A DNA stretch of 64,000 nucleotides from a virus. The notes beneath the pieces are model-generated. The model searched no databases, was not told where the DNA came from, and worked only from the letters and a program-made list of their open reading frames with translations. Both the position numbers and the translations under genes were made by a program. Below are positions 16,590 through 25,800 of the stretch, in pieces (positions within the stretch are counted from its first letter, which is position 1; each line of letters begins with the position of its first letter). Location of the stretch: positions 1-64,000 of the IMG/VR virus record IMGVR_UViG_3300046660_000219. One strand, given 5' to 3'.

Positions 16590-16660
16590 TGAAACAATTA
16601 CTATTTCTTTCGCTGGCCGTAGTGCTAGTTGGTTGTGGATCAAAATCGCAGGAACCTTGA
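16589..16660 (+). CDS. Lipoprotein signal peptide ORF (23 aa), probably 5' part of a frameshifted gene
   Basis: MKQLLFLSLAVVLVGCGSKS is a textbook type-II signal: two-residue charged start, hydrophobic core, lipobox LVGC with Cys16. The frame stops at 16660 after only 7 more residues. The -1 frame continues for 85 codons with a plausible secreted sequence and no start of its own except TTG. An AAAA run at 16642-16645 would allow Lys-tRNA slippage into that frame. Either a translational frameshift, a sequence error or a genuine tiny lipoprotein would explain it. Confidence 0.6.
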   Translation: MKQLLFLSLAVVLVGCGSKSQEP

Positions 16661-16911
16661 ACGACGTCGTTCAAGGTGATGGCTTCACTATCCAACGTGA
16701 CTACTTGAACAATGTTGTCACGTGCAAGAGCGTGTACGGCGAAACATTCACGTTCACTGGTGCGGACGTCCGCACTGCTCACAGCGATTTTCTAGGCTCT
16801 GCCGGAGTTATTACCGTTAAGGACGATAAAGGCTTCGTCCGTAACATCCGCACCGACTCGGAAATCTGGTCGTGTGGCGGTGAAACAATAAAAGTAAAAC
16901 CACAGGAGTAA
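16657..16911 (+). CDS. Probable mature part of the lipoprotein (-1 frame)
   Basis: About 85 residues in the -1 frame relative to the lipoprotein signal, overlapping its stop. Only a TTG (16657) with a badly spaced AGGA could start it independently. It is β-rich, with DGFTIQRDYLNNVVTC, GETFTFTGADVRT and a C-terminal WSCGGET. Its two Cys suggest a disulfide, in keeping with an exported domain. It is best read as the continuation of the 16589 gene. Confidence 0.55.
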   Translation: MNDVVQGDGFTIQRDYLNNVVTCKSVYGETFTFTGADVRTAHSDFLGSAGVITVKDDKGFVRNIRTDSEIWSCGGETIKVKPQE

Positions 16912-16913
16912 TC

Positions 16914-17141
16914 ATGCCGAAAAAGTACACAGTGCGTGTTGAGCGCGTTATCAACAAACACATTTACGCCAAGGCTGGCGAAGTCGTCTATGACTATATG
17001 GGCTGCGACTATGGTCTCAGCGGTGACGACAGACGATTGACCGGAGACGAGCACACTTCGGTAACTAAACAGGCCGATGGGTCTGCACCGTCGTTTACCA
17101 TTCCCAAGCACCACTTGGAGGAAATCCAGGAGGACGCGTGA
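16914..17141 (+). CDS. Small unknown protein
   Basis: 75 residues with a strong CAGGAG ribosome site 6 nt before the ATG. It has a basic N-terminal strand (KKYTVRVERVINKHIYAKAGEVVYDY), then an acidic-polar tail. It overlaps the next start region. No family recognised. Confidence 0.72.
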   Translation: MPKKYTVRVERVINKHIYAKAGEVVYDYMGCDYGLSGDDRRLTGDEHTSVTKQADGSAPSFTIPKHHLEEIQEDA

Positions 17142-17383
17142 TGCGGAAGTACAACAGTCCGTACCATGGCGGCTACGGTACGTGTAATGGTTTCGGAAGT
17201 GTATGGGTAGATGACGGGGTTGCGTCTAACTCTTACACTGGTGGCCCACCGTGTCCTAACTGCTTAACTATGCAAGACAAGCTAGCTAAAGCGATGGTTG
17301 CGACACCTAATCCGCCTGCGCAGCAACCCGTTCCCGTGGAACGTCCATGGCCATACTCGCACCACGTAATCATGGTTAAGTAA
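17141..17383 (+). CDS. Small protein with GGPPCPNC motif
   Basis: 80 residues from ATG 17141 (AGGAGG upstream). GTCNGFGSVW and GGPPCPNC give three Cys in a Gly-rich context, like half a zinc knuckle or the DnaJ-type CxxCxG elements. The tail is Pro-rich. Unknown function. Confidence 0.62.
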   Translation: MRKYNSPYHGGYGTCNGFGSVWVDDGVASNSYTGGPPCPNCLTMQDKLAKAMVATPNPPAQQPVPVERPWPYSHHVIMVK

Positions 17384-17408
17384 GTGTAGCGTAACGGAGT
17401 GCTCAACC

Positions 17409-17687
17409 GTGCGTAAATCATCAACGAAACGTGACGCCTTACTATACCGTTTAGGTATACTGCTGTTTCTGGTGAGTTGGCTTCTGGTCATGCAGGCTTT
17501 TGCACAGCTCGTGCAGCCTGCCTTGATCCCTAGCGAAGTGATCGGTGTCGTCAAACGTTGCACCAATTCCAAAGAAGATTTGGTGCAACTGTATGGTGGT
17601 ACGTTGGCGTTTCGCAAGGAGACGAAGACCGCTGTGGAAATTACACCGTTGCCTGCTGGAGATATAGGTAGTAACACCAGTTGTTAG
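17409..17687 (+). CDS. Membrane-anchored small protein
   Basis: 92 residues from GTG 17409. A basic N terminus (MRKSSTKRDALLYR) and a ~20-residue hydrophobic helix (LGILLFLVSWLLVMQAFAQL) give N-in topology, with about 55 residues outside the cytoplasm including two Cys. It may be an inner-membrane lysis or exclusion component. The identity is unknown. Confidence 0.68.
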   Translation: MRKSSTKRDALLYRLGILLFLVSWLLVMQAFAQLVQPALIPSEVIGVVKRCTNSKEDLVQLYGGTLAFRKETKTAVEITPLPAGDIGSNTSC

Positions 17688-17709
17688 GTATACTCATTTT
17701 GAGTATACC
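17687..17709. repeat. Perfect inverted repeat at gene end
   Basis: GGTATACTCA, TTT loop, TGAGTATACC. It starts on the last base of the preceding stop codon. No T-run follows, so it is an mRNA-end stem-loop or operator rather than a classical terminator. Confidence 0.75.
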
Positions 17710-17720
17710 ATTACAGAATA

Positions 17721-17730
17721 GGTAATTTAG
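17721..17730 (+). promoter_or_regulatory. Promoter-like box GGTAATTTAG
   Basis: It matches the intergenic box and is followed by a 5-bp stem-loop (GAGGA/TCCTC, about 17741-17757) before the next small ORF. Confidence 0.45.
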
Positions 17731-17777
17731 ACTCAACCAGAGGATGCTCACTCCTCGGTCGTCTATGTAAGGGTAAG

Positions 17778-17849
17778 ATGATGATTAATCGCTCGCAATA
17801 TCTCCAGATGCTCGCTCACACCAGGGCTAGGTTGATGACTAACAAATAG
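17778..17849 (+). CDS. 23-residue peptide ORF
   Basis: ATG 17778 (preceded by AAGGGTAAG) to TAG 17849. The product begins MMINRSQYLQMLAHTRAR: polar and basic. It could be a leader peptide for the downstream genes or chance; nothing else supports it. Confidence 0.35.
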   Translation: MMINRSQYLQMLAHTRARLMTNK

Positions 17850-17858
17850 TAATCTAGT

Positions 17859-18020
17859 GTGAACCAAGCTCCATACGATGCTGCCGAGATCAACGCTTTC
17901 CGCTTGCGTGCATTGCTAGCCTTCCACTATTGGAAGGAAATAATAGTGGTGGCGTTCTCGTCCATCGAGCCATACAACCTAATAGGTCATTGGCTGTACA
18001 CCGTGCTATTCGATCGTTGA
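17859..18020 (+). CDS. 53-residue ORF, hydrophobic helices
   Basis: GTG 17859 to TGA 18020, with no convincing ribosome site. The product contains FRLRALLAFHYWKEIIVVAF and a second aromatic helix (LIGHWLYTVLFDR). It fills an otherwise empty gap, but coding status is uncertain. Confidence 0.4.
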   Translation: MNQAPYDAAEINAFRLRALLAFHYWKEIIVVAFSSIEPYNLIGHWLYTVLFDR

Positions 18021-18067
18021 TCGCGCTAGCACAAAAACTGTAAGCTTTATAGTCGGGGGAATACACT

Positions 18068-18388
18068 ATGCACATTCTACACGCAGCTCCGCTGCAATCC
18101 GAAGCGATCATCAATGCCGCGCTTTGTTTGCGCGATTGCATCATGTCGTTCAGTACAAGTACTGACAGACCGTACGTCGCGGTGATTGTAAACACCGCCG
18201 ATATTGAACGCTTCGTCGATGATCAAGAACTGAAAGCGTTGAGTGGTGAAAGGGTAGTTGGCAATACGTTGCGGCTGACTTTCGCCGACATGAACGTCTA
18301 TCTAGATAAAGAGTATTTCGATCAACCTCTTCCGCCTGGACGTGCGTATATCGTCGCGGAGGATGCATTGGCGTCAGGCTATGCTTGA
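18068..18388 (+). CDS. Small unknown protein
   Basis: 106 residues with a GGGGG stretch 9 nt before the ATG. Mixed α/β with one Cys pair spaced far apart. It overlaps the winged-helix gene by 8 nt (ATGCTTGA), suggesting translational coupling. Confidence 0.68.
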   Translation: MHILHAAPLQSEAIINAALCLRDCIMSFSTSTDRPYVAVIVNTADIERFVDDQELKALSGERVVGNTLRLTFADMNVYLDKEYFDQPLPPGRAYIVAEDALASGYA

Positions 18389-19112
18389 CCCAGCCGAAAT
18401 TGATCTAACACCTGACGGTTCAATCGGTAACAGCGATGTCGTTCTGATAGATCGCTTTGCCGAACTTGCCGCGAGCTATCGCAAGCTTCACGAGGCGTAC
18501 ACTTACCGGATTGGTTCTGGTGATACCTCTTGTGCTGCGCGTGTACGCCAATACCCTATGCGTCAGCTAACCGTGGTCGAGAAGATCGGTGCTTTGCTGG
18601 ACTCAGCCGCGACGCATACCAAGATCGTAACGAAACTATACTACGCCCAAGAGCCAGTTTCCCGCCAAGAGCTTTGTGATATAGCGGGTATAATAGAGGC
18701 TTCATGGAACCCTACCATTGCTCGTATGCGGACGCTGACGAGCGTTAACATCACTTGTGTGAGTCGTTCGACGCACGTGTACGACGCCAAGACCGACACG
18801 GCGCAACGCGTGTCCTACTATGTTCTTGATGAAAGTGTACGGCAGCGGATTGACTTCGCTCTAGCACATAGCGTTGTAGCCTATGGTTCCGACGAAGCTA
18901 TTATTGCGGCGATCTTGGCGATGCTTCGTGTCAACCCTAGCATGTCAATAAATAGTATCGCTGATCGAACTGGCTATCGCGATATGCTGGATATCGTCAA
19001 GATCGTCGCCCGCCGGATGCTGATCAACGATTTGGTCAATCGTCGGGCCGGACTTTATCGCATCACCAGTGCCGGCTTAGCGCTTGTGCGCGCCGAAGGT
19101 AATTCGAATTGA
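18381..19112 (+). CDS. Winged-helix DNA-binding protein (putative regulator)
   Basis: 243 residues from ATG 18381. Two HTH-like units are visible. Near 75-105 is KLYYAQEPVSRQELCDIAGI. At the C terminus, IIAAILAMLRVNPSMSINSI, ADRTGY and a second recognition helix are followed by the wing RRAGLYRITSAG. That last segment closely follows the winged-helix plan (helix-turn-helix, LVxRRxGxYRLTxxG). It may regulate a phage or host operon. The target is unknown. Confidence 0.62.
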   Translation: MLDPAEIDLTPDGSIGNSDVVLIDRFAELAASYRKLHEAYTYRIGSGDTSCAARVRQYPMRQLTVVEKIGALLDSAATHTKIVTKLYYAQEPVSRQELCDIAGIIEASWNPTIARMRTLTSVNITCVSRSTHVYDAKTDTAQRVSYYVLDESVRQRIDFALAHSVVAYGSDEAIIAAILAMLRVNPSMSINSIADRTGYRDMLDIVKIVARRMLINDLVNRRAGLYRITSAGLALVRAEGNSN

Positions 19113-19129
19113 AACCTAGGGAGGGCCTT

Positions 19130-19474
19130 ATGCAACACGACATCATCGCTATCATTCCGAAAGACGGGTTCACCGGTACGTACGTCGAGCCCGGCTCAAA
19201 AGCTGTTACCTTTAAAGAGGTAGATGAACACATCTGTAGGTTCCCTGTTGGCAGGATGAACCTGTTAAATCCGGAAGAGTCGCTTTGTTGTGGTGCTGGC
19301 GTCGTCAATCCGAAGGCCAAGCGCGGTCACGCTGCGTCCTATTGCTGCGAACATCTACCGCTGGTCGCCGTGAAGAACAAAGAGCCCAAAAAGAGCCGCC
19401 ACGGCACGCGCCAGCACTACCGCGAACAAGCGCCAGTTCTACAGTCCCGGTTCGAGGATTTCCTTGAAGGTTAA
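19130..19474 (+). CDS. GcrA C-terminus-like zinc protein
   Basis: 114 residues from ATG 19130, with GGGAGGG upstream. The centre reads CRFPVG, then about 14 residues, CCGAG, about 11 residues, and YCCEH. This CRxPxG...CG...YCxxH order is the conserved C-terminal region of GcrA-type transcription regulators, which act with σ70 at methylated GANTC sites in alphaproteobacteria. The usual N-terminal DNA-recognition helices of GcrA are not visible; the tail is basic (KNKEPKKSRHGTRQHYRE). It may be a phage mimic that redirects host transcription. That role is inference. Confidence 0.55.
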   Translation: MQHDIIAIIPKDGFTGTYVEPGSKAVTFKEVDEHICRFPVGRMNLLNPEESLCCGAGVVNPKAKRGHAASYCCEHLPLVAVKNKEPKKSRHGTRQHYREQAPVLQSRFEDFLEG

Positions 19475-19530
19475 AGGTACAAAATCACGTGGTCATTCAG
19501 CTAATAAGCTTGCGCCCGTGATACGGGATC

Positions 19531-19540
19531 GCTAGTTTAA
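19531..19540 (+). promoter_or_regulatory. Promoter-like box GCTAGTTTAA
   Basis: It lies in the gap before the H1-like gene. GCTAGT here can pair with ACTAGC about 25 nt downstream. Confidence 0.5.
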
Positions 19541-19607
19541 TCCAGTGAACCACAGAGGGCGGACTAGCTCTCGATTTTGACAATGAACCCACGAAAGGGA
19601 CTACCAC

Positions 19608-20477
19608 ATGAGCAAGGGTAACACCGCTCGCAAGTCGGCTGATGTCATCGACATCAAGACGCATCCGAAGGCCGCCAAGAACACCAAGGCCACCGCTCCG
19701 GCGAAGGCTGAGAAGACCACCAAGCAAGCTAAGCCGGAAAAGGCTAAGGCCGTTGCCGCTACCAAGCCCAGCACGAAGACCCCGGCCGTTGCGCCGAAGG
19801 CTCCCAAGGCTGCTGCCAAGCCCACTAAGGCTGTGGTTCGTACCGCGACGATCGTTGGCAAGGCTACCGACGCCAAGGCCCCGCGTGCGGCTAAGGGTCA
19901 CTTCCTGTTTGCGTTTGGTAAGAGTATCGCGCAACAAGCGCTGATCACCCGCGAAGTTCCGGCCGGTCTGCTGGTTTCGAATAAGGTTCCGGCTGTCGCC
20001 AAGCAACTGCTAACGGAGGGCGGTATCCTTTCGAAGGCTGTCGCTAAAGAAGCTGGCCTGGACTTCGCCGCCGTGGTCGCCAAGGTTTCGGAAAGCCGCA
20101 AGGCTCACGTGATCGCCAAGGCCACGTCGCTGTCGGTTACGCCGTATGCCGACAAGGCTAATCTGATCCTCCCGGTTACCGCTGCGGCCTTGGCTAAGGG
20201 CGTGTCGGCTCCGGGTGCTAAGGCCTCTTCGGCTAAGAACATCCCGGCCGCCGCCGTGAAGGTTCCGGCCAAGGTGTCGATCAAGGAAAAAGCTATCACT
20301 CACGCTAAGAACGTGAAGGCTGAAAAGGGTAAGACTCAAGCTGCTCCTAGCAAGCCGCAAAAGTCTGCTACCAAGGCCACCGCTCCGGCGAAGGCTGAGA
20401 AGACCACCAAGCCGGTGAAGTCCGGTAAGACGAGCGCCAAGGTTGAGGCTTCGGCCAAGCCGAAGCGCACGAAGTAA
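19608..20477 (+). CDS. Histone-H1-like Lys/Ala/Pro-rich protein (second copy)
   Basis: 289 residues. The N-terminal ~85 and the C-terminal ~70 are AK/PK repeats (AKAEKTTKQAKPEKAKA). The middle ~110 (FLFAFGKSIAQQALITREVP...) is less repetitive and may fold. A direct repeat (KATAPAKAEKTTK) occurs near both ends. Like the 5638 gene it is a likely DNA-coating protein, but it has no AT-hook and does have a globular-looking centre. It is monocistronic, with its own upstream box and a strong terminator. High expression is likely from its codon pattern and isolated unit. Confidence 0.82.
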   Translation: MSKGNTARKSADVIDIKTHPKAAKNTKATAPAKAEKTTKQAKPEKAKAVAATKPSTKTPAVAPKAPKAAAKPTKAVVRTATIVGKATDAKAPRAAKGHFLFAFGKSIAQQALITREVPAGLLVSNKVPAVAKQLLTEGGILSKAVAKEAGLDFAAVVAKVSESRKAHVIAKATSLSVTPYADKANLILPVTAAALAKGVSAPGAKASSAKNIPAAAVKVPAKVSIKEKAITHAKNVKAEKGKTQAAPSKPQKSATKATAPAKAEKTTKPVKSGKTSAKVEASAKPKRTK

Positions 20478-20541
20478 ACCATTAAGCCGTAAGACGTCTA
20501 GCTAGGGGGTTATTCCTTCCCTTAGCTTTTCGCACGCTCGG

Positions 20542-20575
20542 AAACCCCGGCTCTCGTGATGGAGCCGGGGTTTTT
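20542..20575 (+). terminator. Rho-independent terminator
   Basis: 12-bp stem AAACCCCGGCTC / GAGCCGGGGTTT followed by T-rich sequence, 65 nt after the H1-like stop. Confidence 0.93.
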
Positions 20576-20602
20576 CTGTGTCTATGGGTCGGGAAATGGA
20601 CC

Positions 20603-21724
20603 ATGCGTAATACCTTTAAAGAGCGCTCTCATACACGTGACGATCGCCACACGGCGCGGCGCAAAGCACGCCAAGACAATCAAGCACGCATCATCGTTGT
20701 TGGCGATCTGCATCTTGATTGGAACCCGCGCTTTTTGCAGCAAGGCGAGCACGACAAGTACACCTTGGACGTTATGCGTCACGCTGTAGCGCGGGCCGTA
20801 TTTCATGACGCTCACGCGATAGTGTTTACTGGGGATGTCTTCGACACGCCACAACCCTCACAAGATGCGCGCGCCGTCTTATCTACCTTTCTTAACGAGG
20901 TAGCACAGAACCACCCCGAACTAACCCTGTGGTTTTACACGGGCAATCACGATACTGAGTCAGCGACAGTCTACAGCCTGCGTTGGTTGAAGCCGCTCTG
21001 CGGAAAAGGTAGAGTGTTGCACAACGTGCGTGTCACAAACCGGCCGCAACGGATCAAAATCAACGGCGCTAACGTCCTGATCTTGCCGTGGTTTGAAGCC
21101 AACGAACAGAACAACGAAAATGTAAAGAAACTGCTTATCGGCGGGCGGCAACTAGTGTTCGCTCACAACGAGGTGCGCGGTGCTCTAATGGATAATGGTT
21201 GGGTTGCCGATGGCCTCGACCTGTCCACTACGCAACACGCCTGGGTCATCGGACACTTGCACACTGCACAAGACCTCCACCAAGGCATGGTTACCTACGT
21301 TGGTACGCCCACCGCCCGTCACATGAACCATAAGACGCGGCGGATGCTGCTAGTGACTTTGACTCATGACGATGGTACAATGACGGCCGTCGAAAAGCAG
21401 GATATTCCTGTACCGCAGCCTTACGAATTAGTGGAAGGCTTACCTCCGAAAAGGTATGAGCCAAACACTTACTATAAGGTTCACCTTGAGCTAGGCGAAC
21501 CCGTTCCAAACAACCCGCAAGTGGTTGCTACCAAGCGGATCGGCGAGACGTCCACCAAGGACAAGAAGAAAGCTCACATAAAGGTACCGGCAACGCTCCT
21601 GCCCAATCCCACCGATTGGTTGGTTTCGCGTTTGGCTCCGGAAAAACAGGAGCGCGGCCGCGCACTGTTGATGCGGGCTATCTCCGAAAGTAAACAGCAG
21701 TCGTTACACGATCAAGACGCATAA
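20603..21724 (+). CDS. Recombination nuclease subunit (gp47/SbcD/Mre11-like)
   Basis: 373-residue calcineurin-type metallophosphoesterase. The motifs are in order: GDLHL (34-38), GDVFD (77-81), GNHDT (114-118), FAHNEV with the catalytic-loop His (~187), GHLHT (217-221) and YVGTPTARH. It would form the nuclease heart of the gp46/gp47 complex, with the ATPase encoded at 1-1913. The C-terminal ~120 residues carry basic linkers (KDKKKAHIKV), likely the capping/ATPase-binding part. The primase gene follows 10 nt downstream. Confidence 0.9.
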   Translation: MRNTFKERSHTRDDRHTARRKARQDNQARIIVVGDLHLDWNPRFLQQGEHDKYTLDVMRHAVARAVFHDAHAIVFTGDVFDTPQPSQDARAVLSTFLNEVAQNHPELTLWFYTGNHDTESATVYSLRWLKPLCGKGRVLHNVRVTNRPQRIKINGANVLILPWFEANEQNNENVKKLLIGGRQLVFAHNEVRGALMDNGWVADGLDLSTTQHAWVIGHLHTAQDLHQGMVTYVGTPTARHMNHKTRRMLLVTLTHDDGTMTAVEKQDIPVPQPYELVEGLPPKRYEPNTYYKVHLELGEPVPNNPQVVATKRIGETSTKDKKKAHIKVPATLLPNPTDWLVSRLAPEKQERGRALLMRAISESKQQSLHDQDA

Positions 21725-21734
21725 AGGTAGAAGC

Positions 21735-22709
21735 ATGGCGCGCTACAATGGCGATGAGCGCATCACCAAGGAAGGCTCGGCGCAAGTCGAGTTTATCCTT
21801 TCGGAGCTGCGCGACAACGACATTCGGAACGAAGTAAAAGGCGAGCACGTTTGGGTGTCGTGCCCATTCCACGGTAATGGTACGGAAACAACCGCGTCAC
21901 GTCGCATCAATCTCAGTGATCCGCGCTATCCAACTGGCGAGTCTTTCTGTTTCGCGTGCTCGGAAGGCAAGGTCAAATCGTGGAATGCTCTTGCCGCCGC
22001 GCGAGGCCTCGCGCCTATGGACAACGGCGGCGGGGAGCGCAACGAAAACTGGCTCCGCATCCCTAGTGAAGCCGAGTTTTACGGTACGCGTTCGGCCGGA
22101 GAGGTTCTGCGCCTCTACAAGCGTCCCAAAGGCTCCTGGCGCAACATCGGGGCGCGTATGATGGAGCGTATGGAGACCCGTCTTATCCAGTCCAAGGACG
22201 GGACACGGGTTTATTTCCCAGTAAAGGTAGGTGGCATTGTAGTAGGCCACTGCGATGCCTGCCCAACTGGGGAGAGCAAGGACAAGTACCTGCTATCAGG
22301 ACCGTGGTCCAACAGCGTCATGTACCCTTACGATTACGTGTCGTTGATGTTGCGCAGCGGTAGTTATCGATACGTGGTCATTGTAGAGGGTTTGAGGGAC
22401 GCTCTTACCCTTATTCAGCGTGGCGTGCCAGCTCTGTGTATGTGGGGTACAGGTGCGTGGACGCGAGAGAAAACCAAAGCTATACGCGCTCTTGGTGCTA
22501 TGGTTGTCATCGCCACGGATGACGACGCGGCCGGGGACGGTGCACGTCGCAAGCTACGGGAAGTATTGACGGATCTTGATCCGGTTGATTTAGAGTTCCA
22601 CAACGGCGGCGACCCTGGTAAACTCAAGCGACACGAAGTGGACAAGATCAAGACTATGCTTGAGCGCACAGCGCGTACGCGTGGGTTCGTTAACCGTAGA
22701 GCCGCCTAA
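21735..22709 (+). CDS. DnaG-like DNA primase
   Basis: 324 residues. The N-terminal zinc finger is CPFH (43-46) with CFAC (72-75), the CHC2-type arrangement. The TOPRIM domain starts at VVIVEGLRDAL (~218; the Glu is the first catalytic acid), with ATDDDAAGDGA (~259) supplying the DxD. It lacks the long C-terminal helicase-interaction domain of DnaG, so it is a short phage primase. It would lay primers for the lagging strand. The operon is gp47-like then primase, and an AAAGGTA word sits in its leader. Confidence 0.9.
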   Translation: MARYNGDERITKEGSAQVEFILSELRDNDIRNEVKGEHVWVSCPFHGNGTETTASRRINLSDPRYPTGESFCFACSEGKVKSWNALAAARGLAPMDNGGGERNENWLRIPSEAEFYGTRSAGEVLRLYKRPKGSWRNIGARMMERMETRLIQSKDGTRVYFPVKVGGIVVGHCDACPTGESKDKYLLSGPWSNSVMYPYDYVSLMLRSGSYRYVVIVEGLRDALTLIQRGVPALCMWGTGAWTREKTKAIRALGAMVVIATDDDAAGDGARRKLREVLTDLDPVDLEFHNGGDPGKLKRHEVDKIKTMLERTARTRGFVNRRAA

Positions 22710-22714
22710 TTTAG
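22705..22714 (+). promoter_or_regulatory. Promoter-like box CCTAATTTAG
   Basis: It overlaps the primase stop codon. CCTAA pairs with TTAGG immediately after, and the SprT-type gene starts about 90 nt downstream. Confidence 0.4.
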
Positions 22715-22805
22715 TTAGGAAGCGTTGCTTTATAAACAGTAACGTAATTGTTCTAGCTATGTGAACCGCAGACGTTGGTTCGCCCGTCTTCAGGAGTATC
22801 TATCA

Positions 22806-25800
22806 ATGGCCGACGTCGTCACAACTAAGAACTATAATTTGTCCGCTAAGTTCGACGAATTCAATGCTAAATACTTTGACGGTCGCTTGGACAAGATCCG
22901 CGTTGAGTGGGCCGATCTACCCGGTGCGCACGCGCTGTTCCAAGCTTACACTTACGGTAAGACGGGTGGCTATGTCGCCAGCAAAGCCAAGATCCTGATG
23001 GATAACCGTTATGAGCGGACGGAGCGTCTGCTTGACGGTAATCTTATTCACGAAATGGTACACCAATGGGTGGCTCAGGTATTGCGCAATCCGCAAGCAG
23101 AAAACGGTGGCCACAACGATCAATTCTACGCCAAGTGCGAAGAGATTCAGAAGCGCGCCGGGTTCAACATTCCGATCAACGAAGAGGATGCTAGCGACAC
23201 TCTAGGCGCGTCGGAAATCGAGCCCGTGTCTATGGTTCTTCTAGACTCGATCGGCGGTAATGCAGATCGGATTTACTTTGCTGTGATCGCCAATCGTGAG
23301 GCCGACGAGCTACAAAGTGATGGTCGGGATGTTGCGGATAGCACTCTTAAGAGTATGCTCCAACGCCTAAAGCGTACGGATGCTTCTGCCGTGATCGCTA
23401 CCATTCGTGATCCCGATATTGCGCTGTGGTGGCTAGAGGCGTCGCAGCGCGTGCGTGTGTATGACGGTCTGCACGAACTACAGACCAATAGCTTCTATTC
23501 GAGTTCAGAGCTAAGCGATAAACTGCGCGGATTTATGGCGGGTGGCCCTGGTGCTACTATTATAGCGCAGACTCTGTCCTCTACTCCAAATCAAATAACC
23601 CCTGTTGCTCCTGCGCCGGAAATCGATGCGCCAGCGCCTAGTGTTGGGGAGGCTGCGCCCAAGCGCGATCTGATGACGCCGTTCCCCAACCTACCTAGTG
23701 CTGAACAACCCAATAGCAGCAACGCACAGCGTTTCCTTTACCGTAATGTCTTTGGTCAAGGCTCTGGTGTTGAATATCCTTACGTACTGGCGGGTGTTAC
23801 ATCCGAAGGCTTACCCACCCTTCAGGCCACAGATGATCTTACGGAACTGGCGGAGACTGGTTCCGACTATTTCGTCAACATCACGGTGTTAGCTAAAGGT
23901 AGTGAATTAAAAGCTAATCGCGGTGCAGACTTCGCTCGTGCGTTGTCGCGTATTACTGTTACATCTGTGGCGCAGGGCAAGAGCCACAACTACTCCGGCC
24001 AAGACATCCGTACGTGTACGCAGTTGGCTATGGAAAACGGCTTGTTCGCGCAAGATCGCCTGACATCTATGTTGTCGTGGCTTAACGGTATGAACCCGGC
24101 TGTGTCGATCGACGTCTCCAAGTTGACAGCATCTAATATTATTCCGTGGTTCCGTGAGGCTGTTTATGATGCGACTAGCGGTGACCAAAAATTCACGGCG
24201 TTCGTCGCTTTGGCTTGTGGTCTAGGCTCCGCAGACGGCTCGTTGTATCTTGCGGATCGCGTGCTTATGATGCGGCCGGATTATCGGCCCGGTATGGCCA
24301 TGAACGCTATCCCGTTGCTGTCGTATCTGGTCGAAGTGTTCCCAGAGAAATTCTATACCAATATCGCTACCTCAGATTGGTCTGACGACGATTTTGATCG
24401 TGTGTTTTCCAACAAGGGTTTGCTGAAGAAATACAAGGCGCAAGGCGGGGACGCTGGTGTTGTAGAGGCACCACCTAAACCGGAAAAGGAAACAAGCCCG
24501 GTTGATGCACCGGTACCGGAAACTATCCTTTTGCACACCAATCCCGATGGCGATCCGTACGATCGATATTCTATCGTCGTGCTGGACAAGATTGAGAATG
24601 GTAAAGGCTTCATCAAGCAAGTTCAGGCGCAAGATGCAGCGGAATTAGAGCAATACCGCGAAGCAATGATTTTCGATCGTAACGATCCTAAATACCAAGT
24701 GCGATCGTTCGACATCAGTGTCTTACTACTGGAATTGGACGCCGTTCTCCGACGCTTCGACGTACGTATCACGAAAGAGATGTTGCTTACCTTTGTTGAT
24801 AGTGCGCTGGATCGTGACGATTTCGAGTTAGTCGATAGCACGCGTGTCAAGACGCTGGAACAATGGTTCTACCAATGGTTCGGCGAAACCTTCAAGTTCG
24901 ACACAGCCCTTCCTTACACCAAGGCTCTGTTGCAGCTCGCGGGCGCTATCACCAACGCCAAGCGTGATGACCCGGAGTTCAATCGCTACGTCTTGAAAGA
25001 GATGCGCATTGGCGACGGTAAGGACTCTCGCGTACACAACGCTGGACTCATGGCCCAGTTGATGTGGAATGGTAGATTCGGCTCCTCGACTGACTCGCTT
25101 GGTCTGTGGTTGTTGCGTTTGCTGCCTCCCGTTAGTACGGAGCTGATGGACGCCGGCCTCATCAACTATGAGGCTATTAGCTACACTTTCTCGCAGACGT
25201 CTGTTGCTACGTTGCGGGAACGTTGGTTGGAACTGCAAAAGCCTCCGACGCCATCGGTAATTGAGTACACGCAAGACGACGTCACGGAAAAGGGCTACAA
25301 GCCTACGCCGCGCATCTTTGACGAACGTCCGGATGCTGAAGACCTTCGTAAGGTGCAAGCGGATTACAGTATCAGTAAGGACGATTACACAGTGTTTTTG
25401 ATGCACGGTGGTCGTTGGCAAGTGTTCCTCAATCCTGGCGTTACTAGCCCTGTCCTTGAACCGGAGTCTACGGTGCGAGCACCCAAAGTCACTGCGCCCA
25501 CGGGTGCGCGATCTAATCTACAAATGGTACCGGATCCGGAAACCAAACGCCTCGTGCTTCGGGTGGAACCGGGCGACGAGCCGGAAGGTAAAAACCGTAT
25601 GGGTCAGGTTGGTAAACGTGAGGCTCGTCCGATCGCGGCGCTTCTTAACGTGGTTATGGCTAATGACCTCGACGCCGTCCTAGATTTGATCAAGGATGGG
25701 CGACGGAAAGAAGCGGCGCAGAAGGCGGCTCATATATCCGCACGCATGTTGCCGTACTTCAAAAGAACGGTAGAAGAGAAGCAACCGTTCGCGGGACTTC

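Noticed and set aside
18381-19112. Longer start at GTG 18342 for the winged-helix gene
   Set aside because: ATG 18381 lies on an 8-nt stop/start overlap typical here, and the upstream 13 residues match no domain.
24828-25421. 197-residue minus-strand frame inside the SprT-type gene
   Set aside because: Lies wholly opposite a confident plus-strand gene and has no ribosome site or recognisable sequence.
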